Source: JBHYDC01 sp051861205 (lineage in GTDB: Bacteria > Pseudomonadota > Alphaproteobacteria > Rhizobiales > Pleomorphomonadaceae). From it: 64,000 nucleotides of DNA. Below, one piece after another: positions 22,757-32,211 of the stretch (the first letter of the stretch is position 1; each line of letters begins with the position of its first letter). The stretch spans positions 62,001 to 126,000 of the forward strand of contig JBHYDC010000010.1 of NCBI GenBank assembly GCA_051861205.1, given 5' to 3'. The notes beneath the pieces were generated by a model. It did no database searches, had not been told where the DNA came from, and saw nothing but the letters and a program-made list of their open reading frames with translations. Position numbers and translations under genes: made by a program.

Positions 22757-24256
22757 GTGCTCTCCGTCACCGGACTGACCAAAGCTTTCGGCGAGACCCG
22801 CGCCCTCGGCGGTGTCGACCTCAAGGTCGGCGCCGGTGAGGTCGTGGGCCTCGTCGGCCATAATGGCGCGGGCAAATCCACGCTGATCAAATGCCTCGTC
22901 GGCGCCGAAATCCCGGATAGCGGTCTGATCGCGGTCGACGGCTGCGCTCAGACGTTCCGAGGCACCCAAGACGCGCGCGCGGCCGGCATCCGCGTCATCC
23001 ACCAGGATCCGCAACTCGTTCCCGCCTTCAACGCCGTCGAGAACGCCTTCCTCGGCCTCGACCCGCCGACCCGCTTCACCCTCGTTGACACCGCCGCCAT
23101 GCGCCGCCGCGTGAGCGCGCTCGCCCGCGATTTCGCGCCGGGCCTGCCGCTCGGCATTCCCGCCGCCGAACTTCCCGCCGCCATGCGCCAACTCGTCGCG
23201 ATCTTGCGCGCCCTCAGCGATCGCGGCCGCATCCTCATCCTCGACGAACCCACCGCCGCGCTGTCCGCCGAGGAGGCCGACCGCCTGATCGCCGCCGTGC
23301 ACCGCCTTCGGGGGGAGGGGCTCGGCATCCTCTACGTCAGCCACCGGCTCGGCGAAGTCCTTGATATAGCCGACCGCGTTGTCGTGATGCGCGACGGCCT
23401 CGTCACCGCCGAGCGCCCCACCGCCGGCCTCACGACGGATGACCTCGTGCGCCTCATGGTCGGCGACGCCGCACCCCCCATCCCTGCCGAAACCAGCACC
23501 CCCGGCCCCGCCGTTCTCTCGCTCCAATCCGTCGTCATGCGCCCCGGCACGCCGCCGATTTCGCTCGACGCACGGGCAGGGGAGATCACCGTGCTCTACG
23601 GCCTCGTCGGCTCCGGCCGCTCACGCCTTCTGCACACGATCTGGGGCGCGCGCGCCCACGCCGCGGGAATCATGACGCTGCAATCGCGGCCCTACCGTCC
23701 GAACACCCCCGCCGACGCCATCCATGCCGGCCTTGCCTTCGTGCCGGATGACCGCCGCCGCAACGCCCTCGTCGGCGATCTGCCGCTCGTCGCCAACCTC
23801 ACGCTCCCGCGTCTCTCCGACTTCACGCGCGGCCCGTTGATCGACACCGCGCGCGAGGCCAAAGCCTTCGTCTCCGCCGCAAGCCGTCTTCGAATCGTCC
23901 ACCGCTCGGCGGAGCAGGGCGCTCTCACCCTGTCCGGCGGCAACCAGCAAAAGCTCGTCTTCGCACGCTGGACTGACCGTGTCCCGACGCTGCTCTTGCT
24001 CGACGAGCCCACCGAGGGCGTCGACGCCCGCTCGAAGTCGGAGATCCACGGCATCATCCGCGAAACCGCCGCCTCCGGCGCCGCCGTCCTCGTCGCCACC
24101 TCCGACCGCGACGAGGCCCTCGCGCTCGGCGATCGCATCCTCGTCATGCGTGAAGGTGCCATCGTCGACCGTATTTCGCGCGCTGAGGCAACGCCCGCGC
24201 GCGTCACCGCCAGCGCCCATCACGAACCCGGAAAAGTAGCCAGAAACGCCCGATGA
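22757..24256 (+). CDS. Sugar ABC transporter ATPase with two nucleotide-binding domains
   Basis: 499 residues, RbsA/MglA type, starting at GTG 22757. The N-terminal domain has Walker A GHNGAGKST (about 35-43) and Walker B RILILDEPTAALS. Its signature stretch is PAAMRQLVAILRAL rather than LSGGQ, as often in this family. The C-terminal domain has a degenerate Walker A (GLVGSGRSRLL), a good LSGGNQQKLVFARW and LLLDEPTEGVD. It energises sugar import with the permease that overlaps its 3' end by four bases. Confidence 0.92.
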   Translation: MLSVTGLTKAFGETRALGGVDLKVGAGEVVGLVGHNGAGKSTLIKCLVGAEIPDSGLIAVDGCAQTFRGTQDARAAGIRVIHQDPQLVPAFNAVENAFLGLDPPTRFTLVDTAAMRRRVSALARDFAPGLPLGIPAAELPAAMRQLVAILRALSDRGRILILDEPTAALSAEEADRLIAAVHRLRGEGLGILYVSHRLGEVLDIADRVVVMRDGLVTAERPTAGLTTDDLVRLMVGDAAPPIPAETSTPGPAVLSLQSVVMRPGTPPISLDARAGEITVLYGLVGSGRSRLLHTIWGARAHAAGIMTLQSRPYRPNTPADAIHAGLAFVPDDRRRNALVGDLPLVANLTLPRLSDFTRGPLIDTAREAKAFVSAASRLRIVHRSAEQGALTLSGGNQQKLVFARWTDRVPTLLLLDEPTEGVDARSKSEIHGIIRETAASGAAVLVATSDRDEALALGDRILVMREGAIVDRISRAEATPARVTASAHHEPGKVARNAR

Positions 24257-25188
24257 CCCGCGCCCCTCTCCACCGCTACGGCACGCTTCTCGCGTTCGCC
24301 GTCATCTGCGCCGGCTTCGCCGTGGCCTCACCGGGCGCCTTCGCATCGGGCGCGAATGTGCTGAACCTCCTCCAGCAACTCACCACGCTGGCCATCGTCG
24401 CCGTGGCCGCAACCATCGTGATGATCGCGGGCGAGTTCGATCTTTCCGTCGGCTTCACCGCCTCGCTGTCCGCCGTGATCTGCTTCGCGTTGTTCGGCGC
24501 GGGTGTCGCCGTCCCGGTCGCGATCGCCCTTGCGCTCACGGCTGGCCTCATCGCGGGCCTCGCCAACGGCATCCTGGTCGCGCGGTTTGAGGTCCCGTCC
24601 TTTGTCGCCACGCTCGCCGTCGGCACCATCCTGTCCGGCCTGGCCTATTGGGCGTCCGGCGGATCCAGCCTGTTTTCCGGCGTGCCGGACAGCTTCAAGG
24701 CGCTTGGGCGTGGCACGCTTCTCGGCATCCCCGTCCTTGCCTATTGGATGGCCGGCGTCATGCTCCTGGCCGCCGTCGTGCTCGCGCGCAGCCCCTTCGG
24801 CCGCCGTCTCCACGCCATCGGCGGCAACCGTGAGGCGGCGCGTCTCGCCGGTCTACCGGTCCGCCGCGACCGCATCGCCGCCTTCGCGATCGCTGGATTG
24901 CTCGCCGCGCTCGCCGGCCTGCTGCTCGCCGCCCGCCTCGGCAGCGTCCAGCATACGATGGGCGAGGCGATGCTGCTGCCCGCCTACGCCGCCGTTTTCC
25001 TCGGCACCACCACCTCGCGCACCGGCACGCCGAACATTCCCGGCACGTTGCTCGGCGTCGCCATCGCGGGCGTGGTCGCCAACGGGCTGACAATTCTGGG
25101 CGCTGAAACCTATGTTCAGCGCATGGTCACCGGCGGCGTCATCATCGCCGCCGTCCTCACCCGCCAACTCGGCAAGAGCACGCGATGA
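24253..25188 (+). CDS. Sugar ABC transporter permease (RbsC family)
   Basis: 311 residues, strongly hydrophobic with about eight to ten membrane segments. TTLAIVAVAATIVMIAGEFDLSVG is the RbsC-type motif near residues 37-60; FEVPSFVATLAVGTILSGLAY and AIGGNREAARLAGLPVRRDR (the cytoplasmic coupling loop near 195) are further signatures. The start overlaps the ATPase stop, and its own stop overlaps the kinase start (both ATGA), giving a fully coupled operon. Confidence 0.92.
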   Translation: MTRAPLHRYGTLLAFAVICAGFAVASPGAFASGANVLNLLQQLTTLAIVAVAATIVMIAGEFDLSVGFTASLSAVICFALFGAGVAVPVAIALALTAGLIAGLANGILVARFEVPSFVATLAVGTILSGLAYWASGGSSLFSGVPDSFKALGRGTLLGIPVLAYWMAGVMLLAAVVLARSPFGRRLHAIGGNREAARLAGLPVRRDRIAAFAIAGLLAALAGLLLAARLGSVQHTMGEAMLLPAYAAVFLGTTTSRTGTPNIPGTLLGVAIAGVVANGLTILGAETYVQRMVTGGVIIAAVLTRQLGKSTR

Positions 25189-26624
25189 GCGGCATTCTGA
25201 TCCTCGACGTCGGCACAAGCGCCCTCAAAGCCGTCCTGTTCAACCCGAACGGCACCGTCGCCGCCTCCGCCGATGCCGGATACGGCGAACCGCTCGCCCC
25301 CCATCGCCAGGATCCGAACGCGTGGTGGCGCGCGGCATGCGACGCTGTCCGCGCGCTCGGCCCGATCCAGCCGAACGCCATCGGCCTGTCCGGCACCATG
25401 GAAAACCTGATCCCGGTGGACGGGGAGGGCGCCCCGGTCGGCCCTGCCATCCTCTATTCGGACCCCTGCGGCGCCCCCTATCTCGCCCGCGCCGCAGGCA
25501 ACCTCGCCGCCATAGACGCACCGCGCCTTCTCGGCAATCCGCCCGAGCCGCTGATGTCCGCGTTCAAGCTGCAATGGCTCGCCGATCACGACCCCGCCGT
25601 CCACGCCGCCGCCCGCTGGTTCTTGTTATCCGCGAAAGACGCGCTCGCGCTGCGCATGACCGGCGTCGCCGCCACCGACCCGATTTCGGCCTCCACCTCC
25701 GGCCTCATGGGTATGCGCACCCGCGACTGGTCGCCGACGCTCTTCGCCGCGCTTGCCATCGAACAAAGCCGGCTGCCGCCGATCCGCCCGTCCGGCGCCA
25801 TCCTCGGCCCGCTCAGCGCACAAGCCGCCGCTGAACTCGGCCTGCCGCAGGGTCTTCCCGTCATCAACGGCTGCGGCGATGCCGGCGCCACCACCGTCGG
25901 CTCGGCCTGCGCGGAGGAGGGCGACGTCAGCTTGTATTTGGGCACCTCCGGCTGGGTCGCCCGCGTCGTATCCGACGCCCGCATCGCCGAGCCCCGGCCC
26001 GTCTATCGTCTCGCTCACCCGGCGGACGGCCTCACGATCGAGATCACGCCCATCCTCTCCGCCGGCGCCGCCACGGCCTGGGCCCGCGCCACGCTCTCGC
26101 TGGACACGGCTGCCGCCGAAGCTCTCCTCGCGGAAGCCGATCGCAACCCGCCGGACCTCGTGTTCCTGCCGTATCTCATCGGCGAGCGATCGCCCTTTGC
26201 CGATCCCGATGTGCGCGGCGCCTTCATCGGCCTTTCCGCCGACCACGGCCCCGCCGCGCTCTATTATGCCGTGCTTGAAGGCGTATCCTTCGCCATCGCC
26301 GCCAATCTCGCAGACCTCGCCAGCGAGCCCAACCTGCGCATCCGCCTCGCCGGCGGCGGCGCCACAAGCCGCCTCTGGCCGCAAATCCTAGCCGACATTC
26401 TCGGCCGCCCCGTCGGCGTCCCCGCCGACCCCGCGCTCGCCACCGCCCACGGCGCCTTCAGCATCGCCGCCACCGCCCTCGGCTGGCCAGACCACGCCCA
26501 AAGCGCCGTAACCCTCATCACGCCGCGCCCAGACCGCCAACCCCGCGCCAACCACCTATCCACCATCTTCCAACACGCCACCACCTTCGCCCGAAGCGTC
26601 GGACAGCGCCTGTCGGCGCGCTGA
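25185..26624 (+). CDS. FGGY family carbohydrate kinase
   Basis: 479 residues. The phosphate-1 loop ILDVGTSALKAVLFN is at the N-terminus. GTMENLIPVDGEG, NGCGDAGATTVGSACAEEGDVSLYLGTSGW and the adenosine motif LAGGGATSRLWPQILADILGRPV mark the FGGY fold (xylulokinase/gluconokinase group). It would phosphorylate the sugar imported by the preceding transporter, to which it is coupled by a four-base overlap. D-xylulose is the commonest substrate of similar proteins, but no isomerase or dehydrogenase is present to settle it. Confidence 0.88.
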   Translation: MSGILILDVGTSALKAVLFNPNGTVAASADAGYGEPLAPHRQDPNAWWRAACDAVRALGPIQPNAIGLSGTMENLIPVDGEGAPVGPAILYSDPCGAPYLARAAGNLAAIDAPRLLGNPPEPLMSAFKLQWLADHDPAVHAAARWFLLSAKDALALRMTGVAATDPISASTSGLMGMRTRDWSPTLFAALAIEQSRLPPIRPSGAILGPLSAQAAAELGLPQGLPVINGCGDAGATTVGSACAEEGDVSLYLGTSGWVARVVSDARIAEPRPVYRLAHPADGLTIEITPILSAGAATAWARATLSLDTAAAEALLAEADRNPPDLVFLPYLIGERSPFADPDVRGAFIGLSADHGPAALYYAVLEGVSFAIAANLADLASEPNLRIRLAGGGATSRLWPQILADILGRPVGVPADPALATAHGAFSIAATALGWPDHAQSAVTLITPRPDRQPRANHLSTIFQHATTFARSVGQRLSAR

Positions 26625-26839
26625 AACCGCGTCGTTGAGCCAAGCTCACCCGTTGCAAATGAAATAGGGGGCGGCGCATGCCAATAGTCCGTTCCGCTAG
26701 GCCGCCCAATCCATCGGCACGCTGCATCCCATGCTGTGCCGAGACAAGACGAGCCTAGTCAACGCACCTCCATCAAGCGCCCCGTAGATGCGATTCGCAT
26801 AAGGAAGATTATGGAACTTATGTATATCCCATAATCCAG

Positions 26840-27409
26840 TTATTCGCCCCCATCTCCCGCCAGTTCCGCCTCAGCCGTCTCCCGGTCCATCCCCACCACC
26901 CTCCGGGCATCGCCCAGCGAGAACCCGTTGCGGCACAGCGCGGCCAGATCGCGGCGGTCGGCTTCTCGCACGTCGGCCGGCACGCGATTGCGCCACGGAC
27001 CCAGCCGTTTGCGGCGTGCGAACAGCAGCGCTGCGGTGCGATCGTCGGTGTCGTCGCCGGTCAGCGCGGCCGTCGTGGTCTCGCGGTCGACGCCTTTGGC
27101 GGAGAGCTTGGCGGCGATCTTGGCGGCGGACAAACCCTTGCGCCGGCTTGATGATACCTTCGATGCCGCGAACGCCTGATCGTCCACCACGCCCAGCGTC
27201 CGGCAATCCTCCAGCACCGCCGCAATCGCCTCCGCCGCTTGCTCCGGATCGATCGTGGTCCCGTCCAGGCTCGCCCAGCGCTTCAGCTTGCGCGCCAAAA
27301 TCCGAGACAAATGCGCCTCCGACGCCGAATAGCGCTGGAGATAATGCCACGCCGCGCGGCGCAGTCGGTCGCGGTTCGGCGGCACGGAGGGTGAGTCGAA
27401 CTCGGTCAT
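26840..27409 (-). CDS. recX: RecX-type recombination regulator
   Basis: 189 residues. Start MTEFDSPSVPPNRDRLRRAA; alternative upstream starts add an unrelated proline-rich leader. The tandem three-helix RecX repeats are visible as AWHYLQRYSASEAHLSRILARKLKRW, VVDDQAFAASKVSSSRRKGLSAAKIAAKL and ALLFARRKRLGPWR. RecX binds RecA filaments and limits recombinase activity. recA is not in the window. The gene stands alone between the sugar operon and the metal transporter. The C-terminal tail is longer than in E. coli RecX. Confidence 0.82.
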   Translation of the reverse strand: MTEFDSPSVPPNRDRLRRAAWHYLQRYSASEAHLSRILARKLKRWASLDGTTIDPEQAAEAIAAVLEDCRTLGVVDDQAFAASKVSSSRRKGLSAAKIAAKLSAKGVDRETTTAALTGDDTDDRTAALLFARRKRLGPWRNRVPADVREADRRDLAALCRNGFSLGDARRVVGMDRETAEAELAGDGGE

Positions 27410-27598
27410 CGCATCGTTGCACCATGGGTGCCCGCCACCGTCAACCGGCGGCGGAAACGGGGCAGCTTGCAAAGACAAGTCCTTGCACTCACATTGGTTT
27501 CAGCCTCAGAATCTCGAAATCCGGTGCGCCTAAATCCCGGAAACTCAAGATTTACAAGGCAAACAGTTGACTCCAGTTACCTTGCCCCTATCTTAGAA

Positions 27599-27619
27599 TG
27601 CAAATCATTCGCAATTGCA
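27599..27619. promoter_or_regulatory. Fur-family-type palindrome before the metal transporter
   Basis: TGCAAAT-C-ATTCGCA (27599-27613) is a 7-1-7 inverted repeat with 6 of 7 matching positions, and GCAATTGC (27612-27619) is a second, overlapping palindrome. Outer arms TGCAA/TTGCA also pair. It ends 10 bases before the ATG of the transporter binding protein, where a bound repressor would block transcription. Mur and Zur of alphaproteobacteria recognise TGCAAAT-rich palindromes, so one of these is the likely regulator; Mn versus Zn response is undecided. Confidence 0.6.
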
Positions 27620-27629
27620 GCCCCTCGCC

Positions 27630-28622
27630 ATGGTCGAACTCAGCCGACGAGACCTCCTAGCCGCCCTCGGCGCGCTTGCCTTCATGGGCGGTTCCGGCCT
27701 GTCATCCGCCGTTGCCGCCGCGCCCGGCGTCGCCGGATCAGACCTCTCGCTTGTCGCCACCACCGGCATGCTGGCCGATGCCGTTCGCACCGTGGGCGGG
27801 CCGCGCGTCGCCGTCACCGCCCTCATGGGCCAGGGCGTGGACCCGCACGCCTACCGCCAAACCCGGTCCGATATTGCCGCCATGGTCCGAGCCGACGCGG
27901 TTTTCGCTCACGGGCTCTATCTCGAAGCCCAGCTTGAAGACTTCCTCATGCGCGTCGGCGAGAAGAAGCCGGCTCGCTTCGTCGTCGAAGACGCGCTGCC
28001 GCCCAGCCTCCTTATCGCCCACGACGAGTATAAGAACCGCTTCGACCCGCACGTCTGGATGGACCCGCGCCTGTGGCTCCAAGTCGTCAGCCGCCTCGCG
28101 CTCGACCTCGCCGCCCTCCACCCGGCGGGCGCCGACGGATACCGCGCCCGCGCCGCCGCCTATGCCACCGAGATCGACCGGCTTGCCGCCTATGGCGACA
28201 GCGTTCTCCAATCCGTGCCCCCCGCCTCCCGCGTCCTCGTAACCGCCCATGATGCGTTCCGCTATTTAGGCCGCGCCCATGGCTTTGAGGTGCTCGGCAT
28301 CCAGGGCATCTCCACCGAAAGCGAGGCAGGTCTTGCCCGCGTGGAGGAACTCGTCACCATGTTGGTCGACCGCCGGATCGCCGCCATCTTCGTGGAAAGC
28401 TCCGTGCCCGTTCGCAACGTGCGCGCGCTGATCGAGGGTGCCTCCGCCCGCGGCCACGCCGTCAAGATCGGCGGCGAACTATTCTCGGACGCCATGGGCA
28501 AGCCCGGCACTTACGAGGGCACGTACCTCGGCATGATCGACCACAACGTCACCACTATCGCCCGCGCCCTCGGCGGCACCGTGCCGCCCGGCGGCATGCT
28601 CGGGCGGCTCGCCACAACATGA
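27630..28622 (+). CDS. Zn/Mn ABC transporter substrate-binding protein (TroA-like)
   Basis: 330 residues with a twin-arginine-type leader (SRRDLLAALGALAFMGGSG). Cluster A-I metal-binding fold; probable ligands are H73 (VDPHAYRQT), H141 (FDPHVWMDPR), H207 (VTAHDAFRYLG) and D304 (GMIDHN). Three His plus one Asp resembles TroA/ZnuA rather than the H-H-E-D set of PsaA/MntC. It binds divalent metal in the periplasm for the following ATPase and two permeases. No ribosome-binding site is evident before ATG 27630; the upstream palindrome occupies that place. Confidence 0.88.
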   Translation: MVELSRRDLLAALGALAFMGGSGLSSAVAAAPGVAGSDLSLVATTGMLADAVRTVGGPRVAVTALMGQGVDPHAYRQTRSDIAAMVRADAVFAHGLYLEAQLEDFLMRVGEKKPARFVVEDALPPSLLIAHDEYKNRFDPHVWMDPRLWLQVVSRLALDLAALHPAGADGYRARAAAYATEIDRLAAYGDSVLQSVPPASRVLVTAHDAFRYLGRAHGFEVLGIQGISTESEAGLARVEELVTMLVDRRIAAIFVESSVPVRNVRALIEGASARGHAVKIGGELFSDAMGKPGTYEGTYLGMIDHNVTTIARALGGTVPPGGMLGRLATT

Positions 28623-28632
28623 GACGACCCCG

Positions 28633-29424
28633 ATGCTGACGACGGCCCCCGCCGAGGACAGAACCATCGACCCGGAAACGCCGCTCGCCGTGCGTGGCCT
28701 CACCGTCGCCTACCTCGATCTGCCCGTCGTCGCCAACGTCTCGATCGACATCGAACCGGGCTCGATGACCGCGATCATCGGCCCGAACGGCGCCGGCAAA
28801 TCCACGCTGCTCAAGGCCGCGCTGGACCTTGTCCCCCGCCGCTCCGGCCGCGTCGCCTTCTTCGGCAAAAGCTTTGCTCAGGTCCGCCGCCGCGTAGCTT
28901 ACGTGCCCCAGCGCGCCGCCGTCGATTGGGATTTCCCCGCCACCGCGCTCGATGTGGTGTTGATGGGGCTTTACGCCGAAATCGGCCCATTCCGCTTCGC
29001 CAGCCGCCAGCACCGCGCCAGGGCCCACGCCGCGCTGGAGCGGATGGGCCTTGCGGACCTCGCAAACCGCCAAATCGGGCGTCTCTCCGGCGGCCAGCAA
29101 CAGCGCGTCTTCCTCGCCCGCGCCCTCGCGCAAGACGCCGAACTCACGCTCCTCGACGAGCCCTTCGCCGGCGTTGATGCCGCCACCGAGCACGCCATCG
29201 TCGCCATCCTGAAGGAACTGAACGCCACCGGGCGCACCATCGTCGCCGTTCACCACGACCTCTCCACCGTCACGCGCATCTTCGACCGCGTGATCCTGCT
29301 CGCCGGCCGCGTCGTTGCCGCCGGTCCCGTCGCCAGCACCTTCAACGCCGCCAATCTCTCCGAAACCTACGGCGGCCGCCTTGCCGCCATTCCGGGGCTC
29401 GGCCTCGTCGGGGTTCCATCGTGA
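28633..29424 (+). CDS. Metal ABC transporter ATPase (TroB/ZnuC-like)
   Basis: 263 residues. Walker A GPNGAGKST at about 56-64, Q-loop in RRVAYVPQRAAVDWDFPATA, signature RLSGGQQQRVFLARAL, Walker B LTLLDEPFAGVD and the switch His in VAVHHDLSTV. VPQRxxVDWDFP is characteristic of Mn/Zn transporter ATPases. It follows the binding protein by 10 bases and overlaps the first permease (GTGA). Confidence 0.93.
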   Translation: MLTTAPAEDRTIDPETPLAVRGLTVAYLDLPVVANVSIDIEPGSMTAIIGPNGAGKSTLLKAALDLVPRRSGRVAFFGKSFAQVRRRVAYVPQRAAVDWDFPATALDVVLMGLYAEIGPFRFASRQHRARAHAALERMGLADLANRQIGRLSGGQQQRVFLARALAQDAELTLLDEPFAGVDAATEHAIVAILKELNATGRTIVAVHHDLSTVTRIFDRVILLAGRVVAAGPVASTFNAANLSETYGGRLAAIPGLGLVGVPS

Positions 29425-30422
29425 CCGGGTTCGAGCCGGACGCGTTCCTGCGCGCCCTCACCTTCCAGGCCGGCTACAACACCACGCTGGTCACGATCGG
29501 CTCGGCGCTGCTGGGCGCCAACGCCGGCGCGATCGGCACCTTCGTCACGCTGCGCCGCCGCGCGCTGGTGACCGACGCCATCAGTCACGCCACCCTCCCC
29601 GGCCTCGTCGCGGCCTTCATCGTCATGGCGCTCGGCTCGGGCGAAGGCCGCTTCCTGCCCGGCCTCATGCTCGGCGCCGTCATTTCCGCGGGCCTCGGCC
29701 TTTTCGTCGTCGACTGGATTTCCCGCCGCACCCGCCTCGATGAAGATGTCGCGATCGGCGCCGTTCTCTCCGCCTTTTTCGGTGCCGGCGTCGTGCTTCT
29801 CACCGTGGTGCAAACGCTGTCCTCGGGCGGGCAAGCGGGCCTCTCATCCTTCCTCCTTGGCGCCACCGCCGGTATGACGCAGGCGGAAGGCACCACCATC
29901 GCCGTCTGCGCCGTTCTCNNNNNNNNNNGCCTTGCCATTCTCGCCCTTCGCCGCCCCTTCACCCTCGTCTGTTTCGACCCCACCTTCGCGTCCGCCACCG
30001 GTCTCAACGTGCGCCGGACGGACCTAACCATGTCGATGCTGCTCCTCGCCGTCATCGTCATCGGCCTCCAGGTCGCCGGACTCGTGCTCGTCGTCGCGCT
30101 CGCGATTCTGCCGCCCGTCGCCGCCCGGTTCTGGACCGACCGCGTCGGCAGGATGACCGCGCTTGCCGCCGCCATCGGCGCGATCTCCGGCCACGTCGGC
30201 GCGTCTCTCTCCGCCGCTGGCCCGGCCCTTCCCACCGGCCCGCTGATCGTTCTCATGGGCGCTGCGATCTTCGCGATCTCGCTCCTATTCGGCCCCGCGC
30301 GCGGCATCGTCGGAACCGCCCTCCGCCGCCGCCGCGCACATCCTGCCAAGGACCTTGCAACGACCCAGGAGGTCGCGCCGATCAACAAGGTTGTCTCGAT
30401 CAACGGAGTTGATCGGGGATGA
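29421..30422 (+). CDS. Metal ABC transporter permease 1 (TroC-like), interrupted by an assembly gap
   Basis: About 333 residues, GTG start overlapping the ATPase stop. An ABC-3 family membrane protein: GANAGAIGTFVTLRRRALVTDAISHATLPGL near 30-60 is the conserved cytoplasmic loop, and several membrane spans follow. Ten N at 29919-29928 interrupt the sequence near residue 167; the frame happens to continue across them, so the reading on both sides is sound but the exact missing length is unknown. A soluble tail of about 35 residues follows the last span. Confidence 0.87.
   Translation: MTGFEPDAFLRALTFQAGYNTTLVTIGSALLGANAGAIGTFVTLRRRALVTDAISHATLPGLVAAFIVMALGSGEGRFLPGLMLGAVISAGLGLFVVDWISRRTRLDEDVAIGAVLSAFFGAGVVLLTVVQTLSSGGQAGLSSFLLGATAGMTQAEGTTIAVCAVLXXXXLAILALRRPFTLVCFDPTFASATGLNVRRTDLTMSMLLLAVIVIGLQVAGLVLVVALAILPPVAARFWTDRVGRMTALAAAIGAISGHVGASLSAAGPALPTGPLIVLMGAAIFAISLLFGPARGIVGTALRRRRAHPAKDLATTQEVAPINKVVSINGVDRG
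29919..29928. other. Assembly gap (ten N)
   Basis: A run of exactly ten N inside the first metal permease gene. The same length recurs at 46657-46666, so this is a placeholder, not a measured distance. Frame considerations in this gene suggest that the true gap length leaves remainder 1 on division by 3. Confidence 0.98.
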
Positions 30423-31345
30423 CTGACTTTTTCATTCTCTCCTTCGCCCCCATGCTCGTCGCCAGCCTCGCGTCCGCTGCCTGCGCGCTTGTGGGAAACT
30501 TCCTCGTTCTGCGGCGCCAAAGCCTGATCGGCGACGCCATCAGCCACGTCGTTCTCCCCGGCATCGTCGTCGCCTTCCTCATCTCAGGAACCGTCGCGCC
30601 CATCCCCGTCACGCTCGGCGCGGTCGGGGCTGCCGTGCTCGCCGCCGGTCTGATCGAGGCCATCAAGCGCTGGGGCCGCGTGGAGCCCGGCGCCGCCATG
30701 GGCGTCGTCTTCACCACCATGTTCGCCGCCGGCGTCCTCATCCTCGAACTGTCCGACGCGCGCTCCGTCCACCTCGACGTCGAGCACGCGCTTCTGGGCA
30801 ATCTGGAAAGCCTGATCTGGATGTCCGGGCTCGATGCCGCCGCGCTCCTCTCGCCCGCCGCCCTTGCCGACCTACCGCCCCAGGTTCACCGGCTCGCGGG
30901 CGTGCTTCTCGCGGTCACGCTCTTCATCGCCGCCTTCTGGAAGGAGCTTGTCATAGGCTCCTTCGATCCGGTCTTCGCGTCCACCATCGGCGCCCGCCCC
31001 GGCCGCGTCGGCTTCGCGCTGACGTTGATGACGGCAGTCGTCGCCGTCTTCGCCTTCGAAGCGGTCGGCTCCATTCTCGTCATCGCCATGTTCGTTTGCC
31101 CCCCGGCCGCCGCCCGGTTGATGACCGATCGCCTCCCCGCCCAAGTCGGTTGGAGCCTCGCCTTCGCCTTGATTTCCGCGAACCTCGGCTATGTTCTCGG
31201 CGGCTACGGCCCGCTCTGGTTCGGCTCGGCCTATTCGGTCAGCGCGGCGGGCATGATCGCGCTCGTCTCCGGCCTCATCCTCTTTGCCGCCTGCCTCTGG
31301 GGGCCGCGCCGCACCGGCAGCCGCGCCCTCGGCTTCGCGGCCTGA
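30419..31345 (+). CDS. Metal ABC transporter permease 2 (TroD-like)
   Basis: 308 residues, ABC-3 family. ALVGNFLVLRRQSLIGDAISHVVLPGIVVAFL near 22-54 is the same loop as in the preceding permease. About eight membrane spans; the C-terminal third contains GSILVIAMFVCPPAAARLMTDRL. The start overlaps the stop of permease 1 (ATGA). Two different permeases with one ATPase is the TroABCD/SitABCD arrangement, in which they form a heterodimeric channel. Confidence 0.92.
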   Translation: MTDFFILSFAPMLVASLASAACALVGNFLVLRRQSLIGDAISHVVLPGIVVAFLISGTVAPIPVTLGAVGAAVLAAGLIEAIKRWGRVEPGAAMGVVFTTMFAAGVLILELSDARSVHLDVEHALLGNLESLIWMSGLDAAALLSPAALADLPPQVHRLAGVLLAVTLFIAAFWKELVIGSFDPVFASTIGARPGRVGFALTLMTAVVAVFAFEAVGSILVIAMFVCPPAAARLMTDRLPAQVGWSLAFALISANLGYVLGGYGPLWFGSAYSVSAAGMIALVSGLILFAACLWGPRRTGSRALGFAA

Positions 31346-31392
31346 CGCGCACGAACGGAATCTGCTATCCCGGCCTCACGGAGACACTATCC

Positions 31393-32211
31393 ATGACGCC
31401 AGGACGCGATATCCAAGACCTGCTCGCCATCATGGCCCGCCTGCGCGACCCCGAAACCGGCTGCGCCTGGGACGTTGTGCAGACCTTCGAGACCATCGCC
31501 CCCTATACCATCGAGGAAGCCTACGAGGTCGCCGACGCCATCGCGCGCGCCGATCTCGACGATATCCGCGACGAGCTTGGCGATCTCCTGCTCCAGGTCG
31601 TCTTCCACGCCCGCATCGCCGAAGAATCCGGCGCTTTCGCCTTCCCCGACGTCGTCGAGGCGATCACGCGCAAGATGATCCGCCGCCATCCCCATGTGTT
31701 CGGACCAGCGGAAGCGCGCTCGCCCGAGATGGCCAAGGGCCAATGGAAGCGGATCAAGGCGGAGGAAAAGGCCGAGCGTCAGGCCTGGCGCGCCGCACGG
31801 GGCGAGGCCGGCGAGGCCAGCCTTCTCGACGACGTTCCAACAGGCATGACCGCTCTCGCCCGCGCCGTTAAGCTGCAGGACAAGGCCGGTTCGGTCGGTT
31901 TCGATTGGAACGACCCCAAGGCTGTCATATCCAAGATCCGCGAAGAACTCGACGAGCTTGAAGCGGAAATCGACGGCGGCATGGCGTCGGACGCTGCGGC
32001 CGGGGAACTTGGCGACGTGCTCTTCGCGCTCGCCAATCTAGGCCGGCACCTCGCCATCGATCCCGACGCGGCGCTGCGGCTCACCTCCGAGAAGTTCCGG
32101 AAGCGGTTTTCCTACATCGAGCGGGCGCTCGCTGCTAATGGCCGCAGCCCCAAAGACGCCACGCTCGCCGAAATGGAAGCGCTCTGGCAAGCCGCCAAAG
32201 CGGACGTCTGA
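31393..32211 (+). CDS. mazG: Nucleoside triphosphate pyrophosphohydrolase MazG
   Basis: 272 residues with two MazG domains. The first has LRDPETGCAWDVVQTFETIAPYTIEEAYEVADAI and DIRDELGDLLLQVVFHA (EExxE and ExxD metal motifs, about 18-75); the second has KIREELDELEAEIDGG and AAGELGDVLFALANLGRHL (about 180-220). It hydrolyses NTPs to NMPs, cleaning aberrant nucleotides. Start MTPGRDIQDLLAIMARL is the family start. In many alphaproteobacteria mazG follows hflX; here it is 17 kb away. It converges on and directly abuts the DUF3563 gene. Confidence 0.94.
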   Translation: MTPGRDIQDLLAIMARLRDPETGCAWDVVQTFETIAPYTIEEAYEVADAIARADLDDIRDELGDLLLQVVFHARIAEESGAFAFPDVVEAITRKMIRRHPHVFGPAEARSPEMAKGQWKRIKAEEKAERQAWRAARGEAGEASLLDDVPTGMTALARAVKLQDKAGSVGFDWNDPKAVISKIREELDELEAEIDGGMASDAAAGELGDVLFALANLGRHLAIDPDAALRLTSEKFRKRFSYIERALAANGRSPKDATLAEMEALWQAAKADV

